Shown piece after piece: positions 35,678-45,097 of a DNA stretch of 54,911 bases (its first letter is position 1; each line of letters starts with the position of its first letter). The position numbers and the translations under genes are program-made. Below the pieces are notes generated by a model, which was not told the DNA's origin, ran no database searches, and saw only the letters and a program-made list of their open reading frames with translations. The stretch spans positions 1 to 54,911 of the forward strand of contig LDXN01000012.1 in the NCBI GenBank assembly GCA_001443445.1, given 5' to 3'. The DNA comes from Candidatus Dadabacteria bacterium CSP1-2 (lineage in GTDB: Bacteria; Desulfobacterota_D; UBA1144; Nemesobacterales; CSP1-2).

Positions 35678-38450
35678 AGTCCTTCCAGACCCTGAAAACG
35701 CGGAAAATGTAATAAAGCGTTTTATAGAGGTTCATAAAGGCATATCTCCAAAGAAGAAAGATCTACTTTATATCCTTTCATCCTATAGCCGCTTTCTTGG
35801 AAGGGTAATAATAAAAGACCCTGGGATCCTGGATTTATTGCTTACTTCAGAGTTTATTCAGAACAAAAAACAGTTAGAGAAAACCATTCAGGAATCAAAT
35901 GGGATTTTTGAGAGTTCTAGTACTCTTGAAGAGTTTATGGCTCAATTAAGGCGATATAAATATCGAGAACTTTCTAGGATCATTTATAGAGATATTATGC
36001 ATTTAGAGAGATTCCCGGAGATCATGGAGGGGCTCTCGGATTTAGCTAGCGGCATTTTAGATGCGGCGTTTAAATTCTTTGATAGAGAAGTCAAAGCAAC
36101 AAGTCACGGAAGATTTGCTATAATAGGAATGGGAAAGCTTGGAGGAAGTGAACTCAACCTCAGCTCGGATATAGATTTAATCTATATTTATCAGACCACC
36201 GGAAAACCCGATCTATTTTTCAAAATTGCAGAGAGAATTACTAAGTCGCTTAGTTCGGTTACCGAAGATGGTTTTCTTTATAGGGTTGACCTAGGACTTC
36301 GCCCTGGTGGTGGGAAAAGCCCAATCGCTCTTTCATTTGATGGTGCCCTTGAACATTACTTTTACTGGGGTGATACCTGGGAGAGGGCAGCGCTTATTAA
36401 AGCAAGACCTGTTGCAGGGGACATCTCTCTTGGAGATGAGTTCAATAAAGAGATCGAGCCTTTTGTCTACAAGAAAAATCTAGATTATATATCCATAGAA
36501 GATTTAAAGGATATGAAGGCAAAACTAGATAGACTCCATAAGATACGCGATGTAAAACTAGGTAAGGGGGGGATTAGAGAGATAGAGTTCTTTGTGCAAG
36601 CACTCCAACTTGTAAACGGTGGAGCGATCAAAGAACTTAGAGAAAAAAACAGCTTAAAAACGTTAGAAAAGCTCTGGCAAAGAAAGATTATCGAGGATGA
36701 TGTGTTTCAATTACTCAGTTCTTGCTACCTTTTTTTAAGAAAGGTCGAACATGCAATTCAATTAGTAGATGAGCTTCAGACTCATAAGCTGCCAGAAGAT
36801 TCTAATGGACTTGATAAACTGGCAAAAAGGGTAGGGTTTCAAAATAAAGAAGAATTTGAGGAGGCGTATAATAAAAGGACATCCGAGGTTTCTCGGATCT
36901 ACGAACAGCTTTTTTACGAGCCGTCAAAAAAGATAGAGGAGGGTGGAAAGGCATTCTGGGAACTTGCTGATTTTTTAACAGAGGGAAATATCGCTCAGAG
37001 TGAGGCAATAGAGGATTTAAGAAGATTGGGATTTAAAAATCCTGAAAGCGCACTTGAGCTTATCGCTGCGCTTCTTGATACAAAAAAAGGTGGGCTTACA
37101 CATAGGGGAAGAATCCTTACAAGAAGGGTAATACCCGCCTTCTTAGGCAGGGTTATTGCTTCTCCTGACCCTGACGCTGCACTTGTAAACCTTGAGAGGT
37201 TTATTTCAGGAATAGGCTGGCGGACATCCATTTTTGCCGTGCTTGCTGAAAACCCAGAGTTGCTTGAGCTTCTTTCTAGGCTTTTTTCGACCAGTGGTTA
37301 TCTTTCAGGTTTCCTTATAAGGCATCCTGAATATCTTGATGTACTTACACTTAAGGATGTTATAAAGGAATTCGGTTCTAGGGAAGAAATGGTTGGGGAG
37401 CTTAAAAAGATTCTAAGTGAAGAGGAAGAATACGAAGGCAAGCTTGATGCGATTAGAAGGTTCAAGCATGTAGAAACACTGAAGCTTTGCCTCAGGGATT
37501 TGAATCGCGAGGTTGATCCAATCTACGTTGGAAATTTTTTATCTATGCTTGCCGAATCCGTACTCGAAGTAGGACTTTTGCTCGCCGGAGAGGTTTTAGG
37601 ATCTACATTGGGAAGAAAAGGGACACCTGAAGATATAATAATACTTGGAATGGGAAAACTGGGTGGTATGGAGATGAGCTACAATTCTGATCTTGATATT
37701 ATTTTTATCTACAAGGGAGATGAACACGAATTCTTCTCAAAACTTGGGCAGAAGGTTATATCAATTCTTTCAATTCCAACAAACGAGGGCTTTGCCTATA
37801 AGATTGATACAGATCTAAGACCATCGGGGAGATCAGGAACGCTGGTTACATCGTTTGAAGCCTTCAAAAGGTATCATGAGCAAAGCGCAAGGCTCTGGGA
37901 GAGACAAGCCCTTATAAGAGCAAGACCGTCTGCAGGAAACATGGATTTAGGTAGAGAGGTTATGAAAACGATTGAGTATTTTGTTTACAAACAGCCGCTT
38001 CAAGTGGATTTTCAAAAAGAGATTTATCACCTCAGGGCTAGGATGGAAAAGGAGATTGCTAGAGAGGATAAGCTTAGATTCAATCTGAAAACAGGAAAAG
38101 GTGGAATCGTGGATATAGAATTCCTTATTCAGATGCTTCAGCTTAAATCTGGGCTTTATTACGAAGGCGTTAGAAAACAGAATACGCTTGAGGCACTTAA
38201 TGGACTAAGAAAATGCGGGGTAATAGACGAAATGGTATTTATTAAATTAAAGGACGGTACTTATTTTCTAAAAAAACTTGAGAATCTTCTTAGACTTCTC
38301 CATGATAGGTCTATAAGCGAACTTTATGAAAGCGATTTCCATAAGCTAGCGCTAGAACTCGATATGAAAGAAAATGGTGAAAAACTAAGGGAAATATATA
38401 TTTCCAAGACAGAGGAGATAAGGGAAATCTACGAAAAGTATTTTTCTTGA
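35670..38450 (+). CDS. glnE: Glutamine synthetase adenylyltransferase/adenylyl-removing enzyme
   Basis: GlnE, 926 residues, close to the 946 of E. coli. It attaches and removes AMP on glutamine synthetase according to nitrogen status. Two nucleotidyltransferase domains: the N-terminal removing domain with GMGKLGGSELNLSSDIDLIY (153-172; Asp167, Asp169) and the C-terminal transferring domain with GMGKLGGMEMSYNSDLDIIF near residues 660-680. Each is followed by a helical region with RxxG and GKGGIREIEF or GKGGIVDIEF. The start is TTG at 35670 behind GAGGAAGG, spacing 6. No glnA or glnB is in the window. Confidence 0.97.
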   Translation: MNEVLPDPENAENVIKRFIEVHKGISPKKKDLLYILSSYSRFLGRVIIKDPGILDLLLTSEFIQNKKQLEKTIQESNGIFESSSTLEEFMAQLRRYKYRELSRIIYRDIMHLERFPEIMEGLSDLASGILDAAFKFFDREVKATSHGRFAIIGMGKLGGSELNLSSDIDLIYIYQTTGKPDLFFKIAERITKSLSSVTEDGFLYRVDLGLRPGGGKSPIALSFDGALEHYFYWGDTWERAALIKARPVAGDISLGDEFNKEIEPFVYKKNLDYISIEDLKDMKAKLDRLHKIRDVKLGKGGIREIEFFVQALQLVNGGAIKELREKNSLKTLEKLWQRKIIEDDVFQLLSSCYLFLRKVEHAIQLVDELQTHKLPEDSNGLDKLAKRVGFQNKEEFEEAYNKRTSEVSRIYEQLFYEPSKKIEEGGKAFWELADFLTEGNIAQSEAIEDLRRLGFKNPESALELIAALLDTKKGGLTHRGRILTRRVIPAFLGRVIASPDPDAALVNLERFISGIGWRTSIFAVLAENPELLELLSRLFSTSGYLSGFLIRHPEYLDVLTLKDVIKEFGSREEMVGELKKILSEEEEYEGKLDAIRRFKHVETLKLCLRDLNREVDPIYVGNFLSMLAESVLEVGLLLAGEVLGSTLGRKGTPEDIIILGMGKLGGMEMSYNSDLDIIFIYKGDEHEFFSKLGQKVISILSIPTNEGFAYKIDTDLRPSGRSGTLVTSFEAFKRYHEQSARLWERQALIRARPSAGNMDLGREVMKTIEYFVYKQPLQVDFQKEIYHLRARMEKEIAREDKLRFNLKTGKGGIVDIEFLIQMLQLKSGLYYEGVRKQNTLEALNGLRKCGVIDEMVFIKLKDGTYFLKKLENLLRLLHDRSISELYESDFHKLALELDMKENGEKLREIYISKTEEIREIYEKYFS

Positions 38451-38759
38451 AATACCCTATATTGTCATAGTAAACACATTCACTTCGTTCAGTGCAAACT
38501 CCGTGAAGCAATCCCTTACCTCCCTCCTGTCATTGCGAGCGAAAGCGTGGCAATCTGTTTGAGATTCCTCGCCGTGCTCGGAATGACATTTCGTGTCAGA
38601 TTGCTGCGTCGTTTTATTCACCCCAAAGACAAAGTAGTAACTAAAGATTGTTATGTGAAATGCTATATCTTTTACTTGATAGGGGATAATATTGAGGTAA
38701 AATATAGCACTTTATCTTTTTGGTAAATTTGAGAGCTCAATCGGAGTTTAATTAATAAG
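38451..38759. other. Intergenic region with repeat, glnE to phosphatase-like gene
   Basis: 309 nt. It holds the second copy of the palindrome-bounded repeat (38529-38587) and a further CACTTCGTTCAGTG/CGTGAAGCAATC word near 38472-38512. The last ~100 nt are AT-rich and probably contain the promoter of the next gene. Confidence 0.6.
38529..38587. repeat. Palindrome-bounded dispersed repeat, copy 2
   Basis: 59 nt starting GTCATTGCGA (38529-38538) and ending GGAATGAC (38580-38587). It contains GCGAAAGCGTGGCAATCT, as in widespread palindromic repeats; related to 35051-35115. Confidence 0.65.
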
Positions 38760-40163
38760 TTGGAAAGCTGCATCTTTATAATGGCGGATGGGGCAAGAGC
38801 GGATGTGTTTGAAGAGCTTCTTAACCGTGGCGACCTCCCGAATATATCGAAATACATAGTTGATAAAGGAAGTTTTAGAAAAGCAGTCTCAGTTTTTCCT
38901 TCAACTACTGGGCCAGCATATGCTCCTTTTTTAATAGGCAAGTTTCCCGGAAGATGCAACCTACCAGGCATTAGATGGTTTGACAGAAAACTTTACGCAA
39001 AAAAGATTTTTTCTCTTTATCGCTTTAGAAGCTATGTTGGGCTTGAGAGCTTGCTTATGAACCGAGATATTTCTAAGGATATACAAACCCTTTTTGAGAT
39101 ATTTCCAAGAACCGTAAATATAATGAACGAGCTTTCTCGCGGGGTTGCAATTAAAAGGTACAAGACCAGATTTTTACGATGTTACTATAAAATTAAGGGA
39201 CATTTTAGTAATCGCTGGGATGAAGTGGATATAGCTTCAAGAGGGATTCTTCTTGATTCTCTAAAGGATTATCCTCAATTTGCCTATATTGCTTTTTTGG
39301 GTATTGATACCTATTCACATTTAAACCATCCATTTCACCACAAGGTTATCGAGTCATACTTTAGAATCGACGAAAGCGTAGGAATATTAGCTAAGGCTTT
39401 AAAAGACATGGGAAGACTGGATGAAACCCTTCTCATAATCACAAGCGACCATGGACTTACACCTACTCATTCGCATTTTGACTCAGTGTCGTTTATGAAC
39501 CGTCTCGGTTTCAAGACCTTTCATTATCCTAAAATATTTAAATATTACAGAAGCGCCGATGCTGCTAATATGATTTCCGGTAATGCTATGACCCACTTAT
39601 ATCTGAAAAGCCCACAAGGTTGGGAGAGAAAAAGCACCTTTGAGGAGCTTACCCAGCTTGTTGATAGTCTTCTCGAAAGACAGGAGGTTGATATAGTGGC
39701 GGGTCTTGATGAAAACGGTAGGGTTAGGATTAAAAGTGAAAGAGGAGAAGCTTCAACTTGGCTAGATAAAGATGACTTTATCCGGTACGAGCGATATGAC
39801 GGTGATCCTTTTGGTTATAATGGTATACCTGAGAGAGTGAATAGAGATGATGCTCTTAAACATAGTATCAATACCAAATACCCAGATGCGCTTCTACAGA
39901 TTATCCAGCTCCTCGAATCTCCACGCTCTGGAGATTTAGTAGTTAGTGCAAAGCAAGGTTTTGATCTTAGAGCAAAGCATGAAAACCCTGAACACCGCTC
40001 ATCTCACGGAGCGCTATTTAGGGAACAGATACTTGTCCCACTTGGTATTAACATAAAGATAAAGAAGGAATTTGTTAGAACGGTTGACTTGTATCCTACG
40101 ATACTTCACATTCTTGGAAAACCTATTCCCAAGGGTTCGGATGGGGTGTCTTTGGTAGATTGA
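38760..40163 (+). CDS. Alkaline phosphatase superfamily (phosphodiesterase/pyrophosphatase-like) protein
   Basis: Protein of 467 residues in the type I phosphodiesterase/nucleotide pyrophosphatase fold. Metal and active-site residues: Asp10 (MADGARAD), the nucleophile Thr in FPSTTGPAY (49-50), Asp183/His187 (GIDTYSHLNH), Asp230-His231 (ITSDHG) and a late His in HRSSHGALF. No signal peptide, so it is cytoplasmic, unlike most secreted members. Start TTG at 38760; the first ATG would remove part of the first strand. The substrate is not predictable; it could be a phosphoester, phosphonate or nucleotide. Confidence 0.85.
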   Translation: MESCIFIMADGARADVFEELLNRGDLPNISKYIVDKGSFRKAVSVFPSTTGPAYAPFLIGKFPGRCNLPGIRWFDRKLYAKKIFSLYRFRSYVGLESLLMNRDISKDIQTLFEIFPRTVNIMNELSRGVAIKRYKTRFLRCYYKIKGHFSNRWDEVDIASRGILLDSLKDYPQFAYIAFLGIDTYSHLNHPFHHKVIESYFRIDESVGILAKALKDMGRLDETLLIITSDHGLTPTHSHFDSVSFMNRLGFKTFHYPKIFKYYRSADAANMISGNAMTHLYLKSPQGWERKSTFEELTQLVDSLLERQEVDIVAGLDENGRVRIKSERGEASTWLDKDDFIRYERYDGDPFGYNGIPERVNRDDALKHSINTKYPDALLQIIQLLESPRSGDLVVSAKQGFDLRAKHENPEHRSSHGALFREQILVPLGINIKIKKEFVRTVDLYPTILHILGKPIPKGSDGVSLVD

Positions 40164-40170
40164 TTTGGGT

Positions 40171-42138
40171 CTACCTGGAATATAAAAATCTTATAATTGA
40201 CTCCGAAATAAATAGAGCAACAGTTCCCCAGAGAAAGTAAATCCATATTTCTTTGAAGACTTTTACAAATCCTCTTTCAATACCTGATCGAGAAGAAATG
40301 GATTCTAAGGAAACCCTCTCAATGTTTGATTCTCTAGGATCGATATTCACGGAAAAATTATATAATGCCTTATCATCCTCTTTTACAGCATAGATTCCAG
40401 GAATAAGAGTGTGGCTAAAATTAGGATTTGCTCTAAATACTTTGATTTCTTCTCCTGAGGGGGTTCTAATTTTCACTTCATCTATACTATTTGGGAAGTC
40501 AATTTCCACAGATTCCCCAACTAACAACTGTCTTATACCAGGTTGTTTTGAAAGAGACAAGTCTAAGGTTCTCTTTATAAATGGAAGAAAAACAGGTGTA
40601 ATTGGGAAATTATTCCAAGCAGTGTCAGCTGTAGCGGCAAAAAGAAATATATTTCCTTTCTCTACCTTTCTTTGAGTTAAGTAAGGTTTATTATATGAGG
40701 TGCTTAAAATAATATTTGTTTTTTTTACCGGGTGGAGATCAAATACCTTTTTTACCTCTACTTGTCTAAATTTTTCATTCATTTCGTCTGTAAATTGATT
40801 TAACTCATTAGCATTCAGAAAGTAATCACCTTGTGATATTGCTCCTATTTCAGCTGGGAGAACGTTCCTAAGCATTACATTATACAAATCGTTTCTAACT
40901 CTATCTCCAAGAAATATCACAGTTGCACCTCCACCCCTTAAAAATTCTTCTATCTCAAATGCCTTTTTTGTGGATATATCTCCTACGTTCGACATGATTA
41001 ATAGATCATAATCCTTTAGCTTTAACTTTTCAGAAAGAAATGAATCGTTGTCTATTATTGATAGCCTTAGCGGAAATATCTCAGAGATCGTTTCGATAGC
41101 TCTGGCAAGATAATAGGTCTCACTCAGTCTTGTATCCTCTCTAGGGTCACCATCTACAAGCAGGATCCGCGGTTCTTTTGACTGAGAATGAACAAAGTAC
41201 CTAAAATCGTCTACTTTTAGATTATCGTGAGAGATTTCAACTTTTCCTGTTGTTTCATCCGAATTAAGAGTACCTTTGGGAACTATAAACTCTTTTATTT
41301 GCTCGCTCCTGGGTTCAATCCTGAAAAACCCCTTTATCTCTTTGTTATCAAGAAATAAAGTAGCTAATAGTGCGTCTACAGGACTATTTGAATAGTTTGA
41401 CACTTTTACTGATACCTTAGTTGCATCGCCCTCATCTTTAACACCTAAATCAGATATAGCACGGTTTGGCATTTTAGAATCTGATGTGGCGTCAATAGGT
41501 ATTAGCCATTCTCTTTTGAATTTCTCGTTAATCCATCCGTTTCGCTGAAAATCGGAAAATAAAAATACCTCTTTCTTATTATTGGGTGCTTTCCCAATAA
41601 AACTGAAAATATCTTCGAGTCTCCTTTCATTATCAGTAAAAGAGAAGGATAGTTTTATGTTTTCTAAAACCTCAAACATTTTCCTTTTATCCTTTGTAAC
41701 AACATGTTCTGTAATATCAGTTGGAACAAGTGGAATAACAGCTCCGAAACTCCCATCAGCAAGGGATTCTATTAGCGATTTTGCTTTATTCTTGGCAATT
41801 GTAAAATTGTCTCCATAGCCCATGCTAAACGAGTTGTCAATCACGATCGCAACGGTTTTAACATCATTAACATCAACATCTACGTACGATAAAGAAAAAA
41901 CATTAGGTTTCGAAAACACAAGAACCAGACTAACTAGGATTAAGGATCTAATAATGAGTAAAATAAGGTCCTTTATTTTTGATCTTCTTAGTGTTTCTAC
42001 CTGTGAAGAAAAAAGAAAACTAACTGCAGAAAAACTCTTTTTTATACCACTTTTCCTTGATATTAGATGTACGACGATGGGAAGGGAAACCGTTACCAGC
42101 CCGATTAAGAGAAATGGGTTTAAGAAAGAGATATTCAC
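40171..42138 (-). CDS. BatA-like membrane protein with VWA domain
   Basis: 655 residues: an N-terminal double-membrane-spanning BatA-type region (FLNPFLLIGLVTVSLPIVVHL, then about 57-77), a von Willebrand A domain with MIDAS motif DNSFSMG (Asp101, Ser103, Ser105), a long periplasmic/extracellular middle that includes a glutamine-amidotransferase-like stretch (RILLVDGDPRED; LLIMSNVGDI; GGGATVIFLGD), and a final helix (about 630-650). Such proteins accompany DUF58 and MoxR ATPases, and the DUF58 gene is directly upstream. No MoxR gene lies nearby. Confidence 0.85.
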   Translation of the reverse strand: MNISFLNPFLLIGLVTVSLPIVVHLISRKSGIKKSFSAVSFLFSSQVETLRRSKIKDLILLIIRSLILVSLVLVFSKPNVFSLSYVDVDVNDVKTVAIVIDNSFSMGYGDNFTIAKNKAKSLIESLADGSFGAVIPLVPTDITEHVVTKDKRKMFEVLENIKLSFSFTDNERRLEDIFSFIGKAPNNKKEVFLFSDFQRNGWINEKFKREWLIPIDATSDSKMPNRAISDLGVKDEGDATKVSVKVSNYSNSPVDALLATLFLDNKEIKGFFRIEPRSEQIKEFIVPKGTLNSDETTGKVEISHDNLKVDDFRYFVHSQSKEPRILLVDGDPREDTRLSETYYLARAIETISEIFPLRLSIIDNDSFLSEKLKLKDYDLLIMSNVGDISTKKAFEIEEFLRGGGATVIFLGDRVRNDLYNVMLRNVLPAEIGAISQGDYFLNANELNQFTDEMNEKFRQVEVKKVFDLHPVKKTNIILSTSYNKPYLTQRKVEKGNIFLFAATADTAWNNFPITPVFLPFIKRTLDLSLSKQPGIRQLLVGESVEIDFPNSIDEVKIRTPSGEEIKVFRANPNFSHTLIPGIYAVKEDDKALYNFSVNIDPRESNIERVSLESISSRSGIERGFVKVFKEIWIYFLWGTVALFISESIIRFLYSR

Positions 42139-42175
42139 TTCTTTTCCATATTGTAACTATTTACCTGCTAATAAA

Positions 42176-42256
42176 ATGATACATGATGCACGATTTATGA
42201 TACATGAAAGTTCCATCCATCCTGTATCCTGCGTCGTGTATCCTGTATCATGCATC
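42176..42256. repeat. ATGATACATGA / GTATCCTG repeat block
   Basis: ATGATACATGA occurs at 42176-42186 and 42197-42207, and GTATCCTG at 42224-42231 and 42238-42245. The end (42238-42256) is identical to 15068-15086. The stop codon of the DUF58 gene lies within this last copy. Confidence 0.7.
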
Positions 42257-43127
42257 ATTTCTCAACAATTTGAATAAGTACATCTTCGATTGGGAGGATA
42301 GTTGGTGAAAACACATATCGTGATTTATGTTGAAGGCATACAAATTTTAATCTTTCAATAAACTCTTTCATCCTTTTTCTATAGGCGTCTCTTATATCTC
42401 CAGAATCGACGAGTATCTTATTCTCCCCTTCCATATCTATAAACTCAATTGATCCATCGAAGTTAAATTCAATCTCGTTTGTATCCATCACTTGAAAAGC
42501 AATCACTTCCCTACCGGAAGCACGAAGAAGTTTAATAGATTCCTCTATTTTATCTAAATCAATAAGAAAATCTGAGACTATTACAAAAGCGGAACCCTTC
42601 TTAGTCTTCTCAATAGCTCTTAGTATAGCCTCCTTGAGTTCAGTATTGCCATACGCATTAAATGAATTAAGTTTTTCTACTATAGGGGTAAGATTCGCAA
42701 TGCCTGTCTTCGGTGTGATCATTTTTAAATCGTTATCAGAAAAATCTCCTATTCCTACAGCATCTCCCTGTTTTAAAAGCAAATAGGCCAGTGTTGCAGA
42801 AAGCCTTATTGCATAGTCGAGTTTATTATTCCCATTAGATGCATAACCCATTGAACCACTTCTATCAATGAGCATGCACCAGCTTAGATTCACTTCGTCT
42901 TCAAACTTTTTAACATAAAGACGGTCGTGTCTACCGTATAGTCGCCAGTCAATATGTTTAAGTTCATCACCATAGGAATACTCTTTATATTCAAGAAAAT
43001 CCGGACTTATCCCTTTATGCTGACTTTTATGAATTCCTGCTTTTATACCTTTTACGCGGGAAGAAATACGAAAAGAAAAGCCCTTGAGCCTTAAGGCAGC
43101 TTTTATGTCAATGATATCTTTTGGCAT
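42255..43127 (-). CDS. DUF58 domain-containing protein
   Basis: 290 residues, the DUF58/VWA-like family often linked to MoxR ATPases. The family motif around HIDWRLYGRHDRLYVK is at 58-73, followed by a VWA-like domain with LIDRSGSMG (Asp88, Ser90, Ser92). Cytoplasmic. It precedes the BatA-like gene and follows carD by 39 nt, so the three likely form one transcript. In known systems DUF58 is the partner of a MoxR chaperone that activates periplasmic or envelope targets. Confidence 0.9.
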   Translation of the reverse strand: MPKDIIDIKAALRLKGFSFRISSRVKGIKAGIHKSQHKGISPDFLEYKEYSYGDELKHIDWRLYGRHDRLYVKKFEDEVNLSWCMLIDRSGSMGYASNGNNKLDYAIRLSATLAYLLLKQGDAVGIGDFSDNDLKMITPKTGIANLTPIVEKLNSFNAYGNTELKEAILRAIEKTKKGSAFVIVSDFLIDLDKIEESIKLLRASGREVIAFQVMDTNEIEFNFDGSIEFIDMEGENKILVDSGDIRDAYRKRMKEFIERLKFVCLQHKSRYVFSPTILPIEDVLIQIVEK

Positions 43128-43166
43128 GATTCAAGGGATCGAGAAAAGTAAATACAAGAATTCTAC

Positions 43167-43661
43167 TTATTCGACGAGGAGTTTTTCAACTTCTCCAGCA
43201 ATTGACTCTTCTTCCAAGTTCTTTGCGATTGAGATTTCTTTAATAAGCAGTGTGCGTGCGGCATTCATTATTCTTCTTTCTCCGAAAGAAAGTTCTTTTT
43301 CATTTTGGAGAAGGTATATGTCTTTTAATACCTCGGCTACTTCGAATATGTTTCCGCTCTTTAATTTTTCGGCGTATTCACGGTACCTTTTATTCCAACT
43401 TTTATGACCGTTTGTTGAATTATTCGTTCTTTTTCTGGTTCTAAGTATTTGATAGATTCTTGGGATTTCCGCTTTTGAGATTATAGGTCTTACTCCAACT
43501 GTATGGGTATTATCGGTAGGTACCATTACTGTAACGTCACTGTCTACAACTTTAAATATGTAAAAGGTCTTTTTAGTACTGCATATTTCCTTAACTTCGA
43601 TCCCTTTAACTATCACAACGCCATAAACTGGATAAACGGCAAGATCACCGATTTTGAACAT
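43167..43661 (-). CDS. carD: CarD family transcriptional regulator
   Basis: 164 residues, the usual size. The N-terminal RNA polymerase interacting domain is seen in FKIGDLAVYPVYGVVIVKGIE (2-22) and the Tudor-like strands; the C-terminal helical DNA-binding domain includes SWNKRYREYAEKLKSGNIFEVAEVLKDIYLLQ and LSFGERRIMNAARTLLIKEI. CarD stabilises open complexes and controls stress and rRNA transcription. GGAAGGGAG lies 3 nt before the ATG. It heads the carD-DUF58-BatA-like unit. Confidence 0.93.
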   Translation of the reverse strand: MFKIGDLAVYPVYGVVIVKGIEVKEICSTKKTFYIFKVVDSDVTVMVPTDNTHTVGVRPIISKAEIPRIYQILRTRKRTNNSTNGHKSWNKRYREYAEKLKSGNIFEVAEVLKDIYLLQNEKELSFGERRIMNAARTLLIKEISIAKNLEEESIAGEVEKLLVE

Positions 43662-43846
43662 TAGCTCCCTTCCTTGGCGTTGATTTAAAATATGTTATCA
43701 CAATTTAAAATCAGGGTCAACTAATAATATTTATTAGGCCAACAAAAAGGCAAAAAGCAGAATTATTTTTCATATTTAAACAGCTTTTGTTGAATTCTAC
43801 GAAAAACTTTACTAAACAGAATCACTCAGTGATTAACGGTTTATAT

Positions 43847-44467
43847 CTACTTTCCGTTATTTTCTTTTAAATTGTTATAATGCATTAAAACTTTTTCAAC
43901 ATAATCAATTGTTTCATTATAAGGTGGAATCCTGAATCCATATTTTATCACAGCGTTTTCACCTGCATTATAAGCGGCTAGGGCAAGCTTGAGATCGCCG
44001 CCAAACATTTCTATGAGCTTCTTTAAGTATTTTGTTCCACCATCTATATTTTCTTTTGGGTTAAACGGATTGTCGACACTGTAGCCCTCTGCAGTATCTG
44101 GCATAAGCTGCATAATTCCCATAGCACCTTTTCGTGAAATAGCACTTGAGTTGAAGTTCGATTCTACTTTAATTACTGCTTTAACAAGATCAGGATCGAC
44201 GTCGTGTTGTTTGGCGGCTCTTAGAATATCTTCCTCATAGGATTTCGGGTAGTTGTAAATGCCGTTTGGTTTTACAGACGCTTTCTTTGTTCTCCATTTA
44301 AGTTTATATTTTTTATCTGTTGGCGGGATGTTTGTATAATGATGAACGCCCTTTTGATCTACGTAAGAGTAAAAATCCGCATAAGATGAATTTACAATTG
44401 GAATGATCGAGAAAAAAAGTATTCCAAAAGAAAAAACTACTTTCGAAATAACCTTTCTCAATACCAT
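43847..44467 (-). CDS. Lytic transglycosylase (SLT domain) with DUF4124-like N-terminus
   Basis: Exported murein hydrolase, about 206 residues. Counting from the GTG at 44473, a signal peptide covers about 1-32, then a DUF4124-like segment (FYSYVDQKGVHHYTNIPP), then the transglycosylase domain: catalytic Glu104 in KVESNFN, GAMGIMQLMPDTA at 116-128 and AAYNAGENAV. It cleaves peptidoglycan between MurNAc and GlcNAc. I use the ATG at 44467; the GTG at 44473 is an alternative, and neither has a clear SD. Confidence 0.92.
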   Translation of the reverse strand: MVLRKVISKVVFSFGILFFSIIPIVNSSYADFYSYVDQKGVHHYTNIPPTDKKYKLKWRTKKASVKPNGIYNYPKSYEEDILRAAKQHDVDPDLVKAVIKVESNFNSSAISRKGAMGIMQLMPDTAEGYSVDNPFNPKENIDGGTKYLKKLIEMFGGDLKLALAAYNAGENAVIKYGFRIPPYNETIDYVEKVLMHYNNLKENNGK

Positions 44468-44686
44468 GGCCACCGTTATTTTATCACTATTAGTGGGAAA
44501 TGCCTAGAGTGATATTAAAAATTTTTAAGTTTTTATATACTATGCATACTCTATCTTGACCAAATCTTGACCAATTTTCTTATTGAATATAGTATTTTAT
44601 AAAATTATTTGCAATGTTATGGTATTTAAGGGTTTTGGAAAAGGTACCGAAAAATTAGAATTTATATTTGACTATATTATTTTGGA

Positions 44687-45097
44687 ATGAGGACTATCAT
44701 AGTAACGGTTTTATTCTTGTTGCTTTCATTTTCTTATTCTCTGTCTAAAGAGGATGATGAGGAGACACTAAGCAAAATAAAAGCCCTGGAGATAGAACTT
44801 TCTAGTTTTGAAAGTAAATCTACCGAGATTCCTACAGAAGAAGTTAATAAAGCATCGAAGTGGATTGAGGAAGCAAAGAAATCTTTTAACTCTGGTAGGC
44901 CAGGGTTTACACAGATCATACTGGAAAAAGCCTCTTATCAAGTTGACTATCTAAACGCTCTCATAGAGGAATCAAGGGTCAAAAAAGGGGTTGAAGAAAA
45001 GAAGGAATTTCTTAAAAAAACCAGGAGTCAAACAGAAGAATTAAAAGCGATAAATGCAGAAGTTGAAGCAGAAATTAATGAATTTGAGGATAAATGA
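44687..45097 (+). CDS. Exported coiled-coil protein
   Basis: 136 residues, signal peptide about 1-20 (ending SYSLSKEDD), otherwise almost all charged helix, with coiled-coil runs at about 25-50 and 95-135. Its middle (EEVNKASKWIEEAKKSFNSGRPGF, TQIILEKASYQVDYL) resembles the DUF4398-like helical repeats of the next gene. It overlaps that gene by ATGA, so the two products probably work together in the periplasm. Function unknown. Confidence 0.7.
   Translation: MRTIIVTVLFLLLSFSYSLSKEDDEETLSKIKALEIELSSFESKSTEIPTEEVNKASKWIEEAKKSFNSGRPGFTQIILEKASYQVDYLNALIEESRVKKGVEEKKEFLKKTRSQTEELKAINAEVEAEINEFEDK

Noticed and set aside
41053-41171. Glutamine amidotransferase as a separate activity of the BatA-like protein
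   Set aside because: The stretch resembles the fold, but I cannot see a Cys-His-Glu triad, so it is probably structural.
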